The notes beneath the pieces were generated by a model, which was not told the DNA's origin, ran no database searches, and worked only from the letters and a program-made list of their open reading frames with translations. Below, one piece after another: positions 1 through 11,656 of a DNA stretch of 64,000 bases (within the stretch, counting starts at the first letter, position 1; each line of letters starts with the position of its first letter). Origin of the DNA: Streptacidiphilus sp. PB12-B1b (GTDB lineage: Bacteria; Actinomycetota; Actinomycetes; Streptomycetales; Streptomycetaceae); assembly GCF_014084125.1 (NCBI RefSeq), contig NZ_CP048405.1:62001-126000 (forward strand). Direction: 5' to 3'. Made by a program: the position numbers and the translations under genes.

Positions 1-2
1 CC

Positions 3-1243
3 GGTGCCGTCCCGTCGGCCGGGGCACCGCCGCATCCGCAGCTGTTCCCGCCGCTGCCGCCGCTGCTGAGCCCGGAGACGGCGGTCGCGGTCCTGCCGCT
101 GGCGGCCTCGGCCAGGAGCACCGAGCCGGACATCGTGCTGGTGCAGCGGCTGCTGGCGGCGGTGGAGCCGGTCGCCGACCGGGCCGTGGCGCACTTCTAC
201 GCGGTGCTCTTCGTCCGCAGTCCCGAGCTGCGGGCGCTGTTCCCGGCCGCCATGGACCTCCAGCGGGACCGGCTGTTCCGGGCGCTGCTGGCGGCGGCCC
301 GGGCCGCCGAGGACCCGGTCGCGCTGAAGGCCCTGATCGAGCCGCTGGCCCGGGGCCACCGCAAGTACGGCGTGCGCAGCGAGCACTACGCCCCGGTCGG
401 GGCGGCGCTGCTGGCCGCCCTGGCGCACTTCGGCGGCAGCGCCTGGAACCGGCATGCCGAGGCCGCGATGGGCAGGGTCTACGGCGCGGTCTCGCAGCTG
501 ATGATCGACGCGGCGGAGCAGGACGCCGTGGCCTCGCCGCCCTGGTGGCAGGCGGAGGTGGTCGAGGTGCAGTCGCTGACCGGGGACATCTCGCAGGTCA
601 CCGTGCGCACCGACCAGCCCTACCCGTTCCGGGCCGGCCAGTACGCCACGCTGGAGGTGCCCCTGTGGCCGCGCGTCTGGCGGCCCTACTCGATGGCCAA
701 CGCGCCGCGCCCGGACGGGCTGCTGACCTTCCAGGTGAAGGCCGTGCCCGCAGGCTGGGTCAGCAACGCCCTGGTCCGCCGGACCGCCCCGGGGACGTGC
801 TGCGCCTCGGTCCGGCCGCCGGGACGATGGCGCTGCGGTCCGGCAGCCGGGCTCCGCTGCTGATGGTCGGCGGCGGCACCGGGATCTCGCCGATCCTGTC
901 GCTGGTGCAGGAGATGGCGACGCTGCCGAAGGCGCAGTGCCGCTCGGTGGAGGTCTTCTACGGCGCCCGGAACGAGGCCGAGCTGTACGCCCGGGGGGCT
1001 CTGGTCGAGCTGGCGAAACGTCACTCCTGGCTGACCGTGCGCACCGCCGTGTTGGAGGGGCCGACCGAGGGGCTGCGCGGCGCGCTGCCCGACGTCGTCG
1101 CCGCTCAGGGGCCGTGGGACGAGTACGAGGCGTACATCAGCGGGCCGCCCGCAATGGTGCGGCGCGGCGTCCGGGCGCTGTACGCGGTCGGCGTCGCCAA
1201 GGACCGCATCCAGCACGACCTGGGGGACGAGGCGCTGGGCTGA
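3..1243 (+). CDS. Flavohaemoglobin-like globin/FAD/NAD oxidoreductase (5'-partial, frameshifted)
   Basis: The gene enters from the left edge: the frame is open from base 3 with no ATG, GTG or TTG start before 135, so the true start lies outside. A Pro/Ala-rich lead precedes a globin domain (to about base 530). A ferredoxin-reductase FAD domain follows with the RxYS-type motif WRPYSMA, then an NAD domain with GGGTGISPIL. The FAD part ends in one frame near base 800 and the NAD part continues one base earlier; adding one G to CCCCGGGG at about 792-799 gives a continuous TAPGDVLRLGP junction. Family members oxidise NO or act as globin-coupled reductases; the substrate here is unknown. A single-base sequence error is likelier than a dead gene, because both halves look fully conserved. 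Confidence 0.8.
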   Translation, partial: CRPVGRGTAASAAVPAAAAAAEPGDGGRGPAAGGLGQEHRAGHRAGAAAAGGGGAGRRPGRGALLRGALRPQSRAAGAVPGRHGPPAGPAVPGAAGGGPGRRGPGRAEGPDRAAGPGPPQVRRAQRALRPGRGGAAGRPGALRRQRLEPACRGRDGQGLRRGLAADDRRGGAGRRGLAALVAGGGGRGAVADRGHLAGHRAHRPALPVPGRPVRHAGGAPVAARLAALLDGQRAAPGRAADLPGEGRARRLGQQRPGPPDRPGDVLRLGPAAGTMALRSGSRAPLLMVGGGTGISPILSLVQEMATLPKAQCRSVEVFYGARNEAELYARGALVELAKRHSWLTVRTAVLEGPTEGLRGALPDVVAAQGPWDEYEAYISGPPAMVRRGVRALYAVGVAKDRIQHDLGDEALG

Positions 1244-1283
1244 GGGGACGCGGCGCGGGAGCGCGGGTCCGGCCGGGCCGGGG

Positions 1284-1799
1284 TCAGCCGCCGAGGTCGT
1301 CCGCCAGCAGGGCCCGGATGCCCTCGATGTTGTTGGCCAGGTAGGCCCGCAGGGAGGGTGGCACCACGTTGACCGAGGTCACCCCTTCGCGGGTGAACGG
1401 CAGCCGGACCACCTCGTACTCGCCGTTCGGCTCGTCCACCTCGGGGCCGTGGCGCTGGGAGAGGTCCATCGACTCCAGGCGGCACACGAAGAAGTGCTGC
1501 ACCTTGACGCCGTGCGGATGCGCCGGGTCGCCGTTGTCGTGGTGGGTGTAGGAGACGGTGTCGACGAAGGCGGGGACCGGGTTGGTCGCCTTGCCGCCGA
1601 GCTCCTCGGAGAGCTCCCGGTGCAGGCCGTCCAGGACGGTCGGGTCGGTCGGTTCGACGCCGCCGCCGGGGGTGATCCAGTACGGGTGCCGCCCGGGCTT
1701 GGTCCGCTTGATCAGGATGATCGAGGTGCCGTCCGGCGTGGGGTCCAGCAGGATGGCACGGGCAGTGCGCTTGACCACAGGGCGGTCACCAGGACCCAT
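1284..1799 (-). CDS. NUDIX hydrolase
   Basis: A 171-residue NUDIX-fold protein predicted to hydrolyse a nucleoside-diphosphate-linked substrate. The central region runs ITPGGGVEP, then HRELSEELGG, which matches the REUxEE core that binds the metal. The segment between the first Gly cluster and REL is slightly longer than the textbook Nudix box and lacks its first Glu, so the substrate cannot be predicted. The ATG at 1799 is chosen because GGAGGAA lies 4-10 bases upstream on the minus strand; the longer in-frame reading has no ribosome site and reads through low-complexity sequence. It is convergent with the flavohaemoglobin-like gene, with about 40 bases between them. Confidence 0.85.
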   Translation of the reverse strand: MGPGDRPVVKRTARAILLDPTPDGTSIILIKRTKPGRHPYWITPGGGVEPTDPTVLDGLHRELSEELGGKATNPVPAFVDTVSYTHHDNGDPAHPHGVKVQHFFVCRLESMDLSQRHGPEVDEPNGEYEVVRLPFTREGVTSVNVVPPSLRAYLANNIEGIRALLADDLGG

Positions 1800-1888
1800 G
1801 GGCTTCCTCCGTGCGTGATGCTTGCAGGGAGTGTGCCGCATGGGGCCCCCGGTGAAACTCGTACGCCCGAGCGACCGGAGCCTGGTGC

Positions 1889-2266
1889 TCAGTCCTTGTC
1901 GGGGAAGAGCATGTGCAGGGCCCAGGCCACCACGCTGATGATCAGCGAGCCGAGCAGGGCCGCCACGAAGCCGTCCACGTGGAAGTTCAGGTGGAGCTTG
2001 CCGGACGCCCAGGAGGTCAGCCACAGCATCAGCGCGTTGATCACAAAGGTGATCAGCCCCAGCGTCAGGATGAACAGCGGCAGCGAGAACAGCTTCACGA
2101 TCGGCTTGATGGCGAAGTTCACCAGGCCGAAGATGAGCGCCACCAGCACCACGGTGAGCGCTTTGTGCTCCCAGTCGCCCGACGTCAGGGTGATTCCCTT
2201 GACGATCCAGGCGGCCACCCAGATGGCTACCGCATTGATGAGGGTCTTGCCGACAAATCGAAGCAT
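1889..2266 (-). CDS. Small four-helix membrane protein, phage-holin-4 (YvlD/DUF360) family
   Basis: A 125-residue protein with four hydrophobic segments separated by short loops (NAVAIWVAAWIV, ALTVVLVALIFGLVNF, LFILTLGLITFVINALML, VAALLGSLIISVVAWAL). The pattern FGLVNFAIKP and LTLGLITFVINALML is typical of the phage_holin_4_2 family, common in Actinobacteria and of unknown function despite the name. The start MLRFVGKTL at 2266 is the first Met ahead of the first helix; the longer frame to 2497 reads unlikely sequence. It ends 90 bases beyond the NUDIX start on the same strand, so the two could be co-transcribed. Confidence 0.85.
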   Translation of the reverse strand: MLRFVGKTLINAVAIWVAAWIVKGITLTSGDWEHKALTVVLVALIFGLVNFAIKPIVKLFSLPLFILTLGLITFVINALMLWLTSWASGKLHLNFHVDGFVAALLGSLIISVVAWALHMLFPDKD

Positions 2267-2411
2267 GGCGTGATCGTCGCAGGCGCGCGGGGTCCAGCGG
2301 AAGTATCCACGGGTGCCGCTGCGCACCTTGTTACCGGGATGATTCACAGAGCCTGGTTCAATACGGGACTGGTGCCGTATCCCGATGCCGATCACAGGGA
2401 AGTGGATTCCG

Positions 2412-2729
2412 ATGCAGGTATTCCGGTTGGACGACCTGGACGCCGAGCGCGCCGCCAACGAGGGCGCGTACCTGCGCTTCATCAACGAGCGCAACATGTC
2501 CGTCGGCCTGTACGCCCTCGACCAGGGCGCCCAGGACCCGCAGCAGCCGCACGGCCAGGACGAGGTCTACCTCGTCGTCAGCGGGCGTGCGTCCATCACC
2601 GTCGGCGAGGAGACCACCATGGTGGCGCGCGGCAGTGTCGTCTACGTCCCGGCCGGGGTCGGCCACCGCTTCCACCACATCTCCGAGGACCTCCGCGTCC
2701 TCGTCGTCTTCTCACCCCCGGAGCGCTGA
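2412..2729 (+). CDS. Cupin-domain protein
   Basis: A 105-residue single-domain cupin. It has a first metal motif PHGQDEVYLVVSG and a second motif VPAGVGHRFHH, giving a His/Glu set that could bind a metal ion in the beta-barrel. The start at 2412 (MQVFRLDDL) is preferred over the upstream ATG at 2385 because AGGGAAGTGGA lies just before it. The stop is five bases before the tenA start, so the pair is almost certainly one transcript. The cupin may act on a thiamine-degradation or related metabolite, but that rests on context only. Confidence 0.8.
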   Translation: MQVFRLDDLDAERAANEGAYLRFINERNMSVGLYALDQGAQDPQQPHGQDEVYLVVSGRASITVGEETTMVARGSVVYVPAGVGHRFHHISEDLRVLVVFSPPER

Positions 2730-2734
2730 CCGCC

Positions 2735-3409
2735 ATGACCGCCACCACCGCCGTCCCCTTCCGTGAACGGCTCTGGGCGGCGGGCGACGCTGTCTACCGC
2801 GAGATCCTGGATCACCCCTTCCTGCGCGGCCTGACCGACGGCAGCCTGCCGCACGCCGCCTTCCGCCACTTCGTCGTCCAGGACTCGCACTACCTGCGCG
2901 ACTACGCCCGGGCGCTGGCGGTCTGCGCGGCCAAGGCGCCCACCGAGGAGGACGTCCGCGCCTTCGCCGCCGACGCGGCCGGCGCGCTCGCCGCCGAGCA
3001 GGACATGCACGCCGAGTTCCTGGCGGAGCTGGGCCCGGACCGGGGCGCGCAGGACGGCGTGCTGCCGACCACCCGCGCCTACACCAGCTACCTGCTGGCC
3101 ACGGCCTACGGCGGGTCCTTCGCCGAGGGCCTGGCCGCCGTGCTGCCCTGCTACTGGATCTACGCCCGCGTCGGCGAGGCCCTGCTGGCGGCGTCCTCCC
3201 CCGATCCGCTCTACGCCCGCTGGATCGCCACCTACGCGGACGAGGAGTTCCAGACCGTGGTCCGCCGGGTGCTGGAGCTGGCCGACCGGATCGGCGCGGA
3301 GCTGTCGGAGGCCGAACAGCGGCGCGCGGTCGAGCACTTCGCCACCACCGCGCGCTACGAATGGATGTTCTGGGACGCCGCCTGGCGCGGCGAGTCCTGG
3401 CCGGTCTGA
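2735..3409 (+). CDS. tenA: TenA family aminopyrimidine aminohydrolase (thiaminase II)
   Basis: A 224-residue TenA/THI-4 protein. In the characterised Bacillus enzyme this fold deaminates aminopyrimidine breakdown products of thiamine so the pyrimidine can be salvaged. The expected residues are visible: an Asp in FVVQDSHYLRDYARAL (about D50), the nucleophile Cys in VLPCYWIYARVG (about C139) and a Glu in YEWMFWDAAW (about E209). Length and helical layout fit the family. It follows the cupin gene by five bases. A thiC gene under TPP control lies 2.7 kb away, which supports a thiamine role. Confidence 0.9.
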   Translation: MTATTAVPFRERLWAAGDAVYREILDHPFLRGLTDGSLPHAAFRHFVVQDSHYLRDYARALAVCAAKAPTEEDVRAFAADAAGALAAEQDMHAEFLAELGPDRGAQDGVLPTTRAYTSYLLATAYGGSFAEGLAAVLPCYWIYARVGEALLAASSPDPLYARWIATYADEEFQTVVRRVLELADRIGAELSEAEQRRAVEHFATTARYEWMFWDAAWRGESWPV

Positions 3410-3559
3410 GGCCCGGCTGATCAGGGTCTTATCCGGGTCATCTCAGGGGCGTACCCCCTCCGCGGGGCAGCGCGGCCGCCGTACGATCGACCCATCAGCA
3501 CCAGTGGAGGGCCGGCGGCCCCGAGGCCCCGGGAAACCCCGTGGGGGAGGACGGACATC

Positions 3560-3769
3560 ATGACGGAGATCTGGAAGACCCTGCCCGGCTGGATCCGGTA
3601 CATCGTGGTGCCCATCATCGCGCTGATCGTCGCCTGGGCGATCGTCTCGGCGGTCATCGGCGCGATCTTCGGGCTGATGTGGTTCATCTTCGGCTGGGTC
3701 ATCAAGGCGCTGGTGATCGTCGCCCTGGGCGCGGTGGTCGTGATCCTGGTGAAGAAGGCCTCGCGCTAG
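3560..3769 (+). CDS. Small two-helix membrane protein (DUF5326-like)
   Basis: A 69-residue protein that is almost entirely hydrophobic. A short polar N-terminus (MTEIWKTLPGW) is followed by two adjacent transmembrane segments and a basic tail KKASR. GGGGAGG lies 9 bases before the ATG, and codon use is typical of the genome. It resembles small Streptomyces membrane proteins annotated DUF5326; that family call is from memory. Function is unknown. It is followed by a strong hairpin terminator and is convergent with the flotillin gene. Confidence 0.8.
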   Translation: MTEIWKTLPGWIRYIVVPIIALIVAWAIVSAVIGAIFGLMWFIFGWVIKALVIVALGAVVVILVKKASR

Positions 3770-3805
3770 CGCCGACGCGCTGGAAGGGCCCGGTCGAGCC
3801 GGGCC

Positions 3806-3839
3806 GGGCGCCCGCACCCGGTGAGGGGTGCGGGCGCCC
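3806..3839. terminator. Bidirectional hairpin terminator
   Basis: A perfect 14-bp inverted repeat, GGGCGCCCGCACCC and its complement, with a 6-base loop. It lies between the small membrane protein gene (+) and the flotillin gene (-), so it can serve both. There is no clear U-tract, as is usual in high-GC actinobacteria. Confidence 0.75.
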
Positions 3840-3862
3840 CGTGCTTCAGTCGGACCACGCCG

Positions 3863-5368
3863 TCAGTCGGACTGCACCGGGATCTGCTCCACCCTGGGCG
3901 CCGAGCCGTTGGGCGGGGCCGGCAGGGTGGGGGCCGCCTGGTCGTCCTTCATCTGGTTCAGCAGCTGCCGGGCCAGGCCGAGCCCGGTACCGCCCATGGT
4001 CAGCGCCTTGGCGAACATCTCGCCCATGCCCTCGGCGCCGTTGAGCAGCACCATGTGCTCCACACTGCCGAAGGCCGACGCGCCCGCCCGGACGATCTCC
4101 GGCCAGTTCTCGGCCAACTGCTGCGCCACGACCGCTTCCTGGTTCTCGGCCAGGGCCGCTGCCCGGGCCTTGATCGCCTCGGCCTCGGCCAGGCCCAGCG
4201 CCTTCGCCGCCGCGGCCTCGGCCAGACCGCGGGCCTGTACCGACTCGGCTTCGGCCAGCCCGCGCGCCCGGGCGGCGGCGGCCTCGGCCTCACCGGTCGC
4301 CCGCAACTCCCCGGAGACGGCCTGGGCGTGGGCCTTGGTCGCCTCCGCCGCCGCCAGCGCGGCGATCTTCACCTGGTTGGCGTCGGCGACCGCCCGCAGC
4401 TCGGTCTCCTGCGCCTGGGCCTGCGCCGCCGAGATCCGCGCGTCACGCTCGGCCTCGGCGATGGTGCGGGTCTGGTAGGCGGCGGCGTCCGCCGGCTTGC
4501 GGACGTCGATCTGCAGCTGCTGTTCGCGGCGCTGCGCCTCCAGCTCGGCGACCCTGGTCTCCTGGACGACGACCTCCTGCCGGGCGGCGGCCTCCGCGAG
4601 CGGGCCCGCCTGCTTGGCCTCGGCCTGGGCCTTCTCCCTCTCGGCACGGTAACCGGACTGCAGGATCTCGCTGTTGCGGGTGGACTCGGCCTTGCGGGCC
4701 GCCGCCTCCTGCTCGGCGTGGGTCGCCGCCCGGTCGGCCTCCGCCTGCGCGATGCGGGCGTCCCGGTGGACGGCCGCCGCGTGCGGGGCGGCGAGGTTCT
4801 TGATGTAGCCGGTCGGGTCGAGGATCTCCTGGATCTGCAGCGAGTCGATGATCAGACCCAGCTTCTCCATCTCCGAGCCGGAGGCCGCCCGGGTCTCCCC
4901 GGTCAGCCGTTCGCGGTCGCGGATCATGTCCTCGACGGTCAGGCTGCCGACGATGGAGCGCAGGTGCCCGGCGAAGACGTTGTGCACCCGGCTGCCCATC
5001 ATCTTCTGCTGGTCCAGGAACCGCCGGGCGGCGTTGGCTATGGACGCGTGGTCGTCACCGACCTTGAAGATCACCACACCCCGGACCCGGACCGGGATGC
5101 CCTGCGAGGTCACGCACTCGACGTCCAGGTCGGCCTCGTTCAGGTCGAGCGACATCTTGCGGACGACCTGCACCCCGGGCGTCACCAGGGTGCCGCGACC
5201 GGTCACGATACGGAACCCGAGGCCGTCGTCGAGCCCCGCGGTCCGGTGCTTGGAGCCGGAGATCAGCAGGGCCTCGTTCGGCTCGGCGACCCGCCACATC
5301 AGTTTGAACAGCACGATCACAACGATGAGGGCGACGACGGCCGCGCCCCCGATGACGCCGATGAACAT
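3863..5368 (-). CDS. Flotillin-like SPFH-domain membrane scaffold protein
   Basis: A 501-residue protein with one N-terminal membrane segment (about residues 3-22), an SPFH/band-7 domain (about 28-200, with RVAEPNEALLISG and IPVRVRGVVIFKVG) and a long Ala/Glu-rich coiled coil to about residue 430. The coil includes near-repeats such as ARGLAEAES and ALGLAEAEA, and the tail is Pro/Ala-rich. Flotillins form membrane-associated oligomers that organise microdomains and fluidity. The ATG at 5368 is preferred over GTG at 5374 because the AAGGGGGA site would be only about three bases from the GTG. It lies 200 bases downstream of a short NfeD-like gene on the same strand, a known kind of partnership. 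Confidence 0.9.
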   Translation of the reverse strand: MFIGVIGGAAVVALIVVIVLFKLMWRVAEPNEALLISGSKHRTAGLDDGLGFRIVTGRGTLVTPGVQVVRKMSLDLNEADLDVECVTSQGIPVRVRGVVIFKVGDDHASIANAARRFLDQQKMMGSRVHNVFAGHLRSIVGSLTVEDMIRDRERLTGETRAASGSEMEKLGLIIDSLQIQEILDPTGYIKNLAAPHAAAVHRDARIAQAEADRAATHAEQEAAARKAESTRNSEILQSGYRAEREKAQAEAKQAGPLAEAAARQEVVVQETRVAELEAQRREQQLQIDVRKPADAAAYQTRTIAEAERDARISAAQAQAQETELRAVADANQVKIAALAAAEATKAHAQAVSGELRATGEAEAAAARARGLAEAESVQARGLAEAAAAKALGLAEAEAIKARAAALAENQEAVVAQQLAENWPEIVRAGASAFGSVEHMVLLNGAEGMGEMFAKALTMGGTGLGLARQLLNQMKDDQAAPTLPAPPNGSAPRVEQIPVQSD

Positions 5369-5569
5369 CGGCACATTCCCCCTTCGACGCCGCCCGGCCC
5401 GTGGCTGCGCGACTGTGCAGGAGTGCGCGGGCTACGAGGCGGCCGATCGGAAGTGTGCACCCGCCGCCCGGGCCGGCGAAAGGCGGTGCCCACAATTGAT
5501 GGAAACTTGAGCGGGATCAGCCGGCGGAAGGCGTGGCAAGTCGGGCGTATCCCCTGCTGGTTGCTTGAT

Positions 5570-5770
5570 TCAACCGATTAGTTGGGCCACGTACACCGTC
5601 CGCGGCGGCAGGTACTCCTGGACGATCACCAGCGTCCCCGTGGTTATCCGCTCGCCGGGCACCGCCGGGTACGCCAGGAACGCCTCGGTGCCGCCGCGCA
5701 CCGCGATCAGCACCTCGCCGACCAGCCCCGGGCCGACCGTCCCGGTCACCCGTCCCGTACTGCCGACCAT
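5570..5770 (-). CDS. Short NfeD-like OB-fold protein, flotillin partner
   Basis: A 66-residue protein starting MVGSTGRVTGTV. It continues as short beta-like strands (VGEVLIAVRGG, EAFLAYPA, GTLVIVQEY, RTVYVAQLI), a pattern resembling the C-terminal OB-fold domain of NfeD proteins. NfeD proteins are often encoded beside flotillins. The start is fixed by a strong site, ACGGAGGGGGG, about seven bases before the ATG; the longer frame to 5863 reads low-complexity Gly/Trp sequence. It has no membrane segment, unlike full NfeD. The fold call is by eye, but its place upstream of the flotillin gene supports it. Confidence 0.7.
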   Translation of the reverse strand: MVGSTGRVTGTVGPGLVGEVLIAVRGGTEAFLAYPAVPGERITTGTLVIVQEYLPPRTVYVAQLIG

Positions 5771-5960
5771 CTCCGGCCCCCCTCCGTCGACCCCGGCACC
5801 CGCACCCGGGTATCCGGTCCATCCGGTCCATCCGGTTCGGACGATACTCCCGTGCACCGACAACGGCCGCCCGGAATATCCCCGGGCGTCCGGTCTGCTC
5901 AGGCCCCCTGGCCAACTCCGCCCGGGTCTGGGTACGGTGAGGCCATCTCATTTGCAGACG

Positions 5961-8952
<2,992 letters not shown>

Positions 8953-8963
<11 letters not shown>

Positions 8964-9726
8964 CGGGGGTCACCTGCCACCAGGGGAGAAAGATCGTGTC
9001 GGAGGCCGGCGCCGGGGTACGCGCCCCGGACGCCTGGGGCGGGATCGGGGAGATGGGTGTGGTGGTGATCCGCAACTGGACGGCGTCGAAGCCGTGTTGA
9101 CCGTGGGCGCCGAGGCGTTGCGCGGCGATGGCGGCCAGATAGTGCCGGAGCATGCCTGCCTGACCCGAAGCGTCCTCGTCGCCGTCCGGTGCCGCCTGGT
9201 AGGCGGACCACGCCCGCCGCAGCATGTTCTGTGCGGTCCGGCTCGGGAAGGGGTCGTGCCGCACCGCGGACTCGTCCATGCCGGTCAGGTCGACCCAGGG
9301 GCCGGCCCGGCGGGCGCCGTCGGGGGAGGTGACCGCCGAGCGTGCGGAGATCTGCTCGCGGTCGGCCTGCGGGTCAGGGGCGAACAGCTGCCAGTTCTGC
9401 TCGAAGTAGGGATAGATCCAGGCGTTGATCTGCTGCTCGTACCGCTGGGAGACGGTGTTGGAGGGCGCGACGAACAGGAACATCATGCAGACGTGGACGA
9501 GCGCGGTGGCGCAGCACGCGCAGACCGCGCAGACGACCGCCCACCGGACGGGCCGGGGCAGCGGAGGGCACGGGCCCGGCGGGTCACCGGCGGCGGCCTC
9601 CCGCTCCTGTGCGCGTACGAGGCGCGTACCGGAGGCCGGCCGGGGGACGGACGGTGCCCGGTCCACCTGTGTGCTGCCCGGCTGTGTGCTGCCCGGCCCG
9701 GAACGGCCGTTGTCGGTGCCGCTCAT
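8953..9726 (-). CDS. DUF5819 (SdpA-like) single-pass membrane protein
   Basis: A 257-residue protein with a disordered N-terminus, one transmembrane helix around residues 60-85 (VVCAVCACCATALVHVCMMF), then an extracellular domain starting APSNTVSQRYEQQINAWIYP and FEQNWQLFAPDPQ. The motif QNWQLFAPDP is the signature of the SdpA/DUF5819 group that travels with HTTM proteins. GGAGGG lies five bases before the ATG. The 3' end overlaps the HTTM gene by 11 bases. Together they probably modify or export a secreted substrate; the DUF3494 protein encoded upstream is a candidate by position only. Confidence 0.75.
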
Positions 9727-9829
9727 TGCATCCCTCCACCGTTGATCTCCGGACAGTGCCCCCCGGACAGCGGGCGATGGCCCGCCGGGGGCGTTGCCGC
9801 GCCCCGACGAGCCATCGCGTACTCAGGTC

Positions 9830-10992
9830 TCAGGAGTGCCAGCGGCTCGCGGCCCGACGGCGCAGGACGATGACGCCCGAGCCGAGGATGGCGAGGCCCA
9901 CCAGGGCAGAGCCGACCGCGACCTCCGTGGAGTCCGACTTGGAGACGCTGCCGCCGGTGCCGGCTCCGATCCCGCCGATGGGGCGGGGCCCCGGGCCGCC
10001 GGGGTAGCGGTGGCCAGGACCACCGGGGTGGCCGGGACCGCCAGGACCGCCGGGACCGCCGGGGCCACCGGGAGCGCCGGGGTGGTGATGGTGGTGATGG
10101 TGGTGGTGGTGTCCGCCGGTGCCCCCGGTGGTCCCGCCAGTGGCGCCGCCGGTCGTCCCGCCGGTGCCGCCGCCGGTGGTGCCGCCCGTGCCGCCGCCGG
10201 TGGTGCCTCCGGTGCCGCCGCCGGTCGTGCCGCCGGTGGTGCCTCCGGCGGCGCAGGTGGACCGGATGATGTTGTCGGTGTCCAGGGTGACCGACCCGTT
10301 TCGGGCCAGTACCCGGCCGTTGATGTCCACTCCGGTGGTCACCGAGATGGACGTCAGGGCCAGGATGGTGCCGATGAAGGTCGAGTGGGTTCCGAGCGTG
10401 GCGGAACTGCCGACCTGCCAGAAGACGTTGCACGGCTGCGCGCCGTTGACGAAGAGCACCCGGCTGGCGGAGGCCGTGGTCAGCGTCGAGCCGATCTGGA
10501 AGATGAACACCGCGTTCGGGTCACCGTGCGCGTCCAGGGTGAGCGTGCCGGTCAGCCCGATCGACGACGACGCCTTGTAGACGCCCGGCCCCAGCGTCAG
10601 CCCGCCGAGGTCCCCGGGGAGGTGAGGGTGCTGTCCGGTGCCTGCCCGGCGGCGTTGTTGTAGGCGATGGTGAGGTCGCTCTTCGCCTGGAGCGCCACGG
10701 CGTCGGCGGCGTGGATGACTCCGGCCACCGTGCCGGGCGGGAATCCGGTCACCGAGGTGCCGGGGCTCACGCCGACGTCGCCGGTGATCGTGGTGGGGCC
10801 GGTGTTGGTGATCGACTGACCGGACAGCACCGCGAAGCTGCTCGCGGTCCCGAGCGGAACGGCCACGCCGATCGCGGCGGCAGCGGTCGGCAGGAATGCC
10901 AGCACGGCGGCCACCGATGCCAGGACGAATCCGGAGGCGGCCCTGGCGCGGAATCTGTGCCGATGGGGTGTTGTGGGGACAATCAAATCCAT
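9830..10992 (-). CDS. DUF3494 ice-binding-type surface protein (frameshifted)
   Basis: A signal sequence is followed by a DUF3494 beta-solenoid domain (SSFAVLSGQSITNTG, TITGDVGVSPG, later GPGVYKASSSIGLTG, FIFQIGSTLTTAS). The C-terminal part has GGTTGG-type repeats, a run of ten His, a Pro/Gly-rich stalk, one transmembrane helix and a short basic tail. The N-terminal part (start ATG 10992) and the rest are in different frames; restoring one base to the CCCCGGGG run at about 10613-10621 gives SPGDLGGLTLGPG. DUF3494 proteins bind ice or act as adhesins. There is no LPXTG sorting motif. The DUF5819 gene starts 103 bases downstream on the same strand. Confidence 0.8.
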
Positions 10993-11494
10993 CGAGGTGC
11001 CCAACTCTTTCGAATAGGTTCGGCGGATCTCGGCAGCCGGTGGAGAACCCAGATCGCGCCAAGAGCCGTACGGTGGACGTCTGCGACGTGCCGGAGCCGA
11101 CACCACGGGCCTGTGGGACAAGCGCATGGATCGGTGCAGGTTCCCGGCCGGGCCGGGTTCCTCATACCATCCGCCTATCACGCCACTATTGCGGCTATGA
11201 CATGCCCGCAATCTGTCGATTAGCTTGATCGGCCTACTGTCGGGGAAATGAGAGCGGGAGATAGTACGTGTGGTAACTGATGGCGCATCAAAGGAATATC
11301 GGGCTGGCTGCCGGGGGTGCCGTGCCGAGGGGCCGGTGCTCGAACGGCGGCGATGGCTGTCGTACGCCAGGGCGGGGGCCGTGCGCGAAGAAGGAGCGCA
11401 CGAAGGCCGGCGCGATGCGGCTTCCATGATGCGCGGGCGGCGGGTGCCGAGGGCGGCGACACGCAAGAACGGCCGGAGGGACTGCCGGGGCGAG
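10993..11494. other. Non-coding stretch upstream of the DUF3494 gene
   Basis: No gene was found here. Open frames on both strands give Arg-rich low-complexity translations without ribosome sites. The stretch presumably holds the promoter of the DUF3494 gene, but I see no clear -35/-10 pair. Confidence 0.5.
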
Positions 11495-11637
11495 TTGTCC
11501 ACAGGCTCTGCCCACCGATGGCGGCGTGGTCGTCGGAACATCCGCGACAGGGGCGCTGACCTGCGGTGAAGAGGTTGTCCACAGGCGTGTGGTCCACTCA
11601 GGTTCTGCGAGAACCCGAGTGGACCACGCTGTCCACA
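11495..11637. promoter_or_regulatory. Cluster of three DnaA-box-like repeats
   Basis: Three same-orientation copies of the 12-mer YTGTCCACAGGC occur at 11495, 11575 and 11629. The first two contain the exact Streptomyces-type DnaA box TTGTCCACA and the third has C in the first position. They flank the hairpin at 11589-11627. Three closely spaced copies, all extended by the same GGC, are unlikely by chance. DnaA binding is an inference. Confidence 0.55.
11589..11627. terminator. Long stem-loop downstream of the ORF6N-like gene
   Basis: Two nested inverted repeats form one hairpin: GTGGTCCACTC pairs with GAGTGGACCAC, and inside it GGTTCT pairs with AGAACC around a GCG loop, with one A-C mismatch between the stems. 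It starts 29 bases past the stop of the minus-strand regulator gene, so termination is the simplest role. Its place between two DnaA-like boxes leaves other roles open. Confidence 0.6.
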
Positions 11638-11656
11638 GGCTGCTGGTACTAGGGGA

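Noticed and set aside
10080-10260. Short-repeat block considered as a possible CRISPR array
   Set aside because: The repeats encode GGTTGG and His tracts in frame within the DUF3494 gene, with no spacer pattern.
11270-11569. 99-codon plus-strand open frame
   Set aside because: Arg/Gly-rich translation typical of a random frame in high-GC DNA, and it runs into the DnaA-box and hairpin region.
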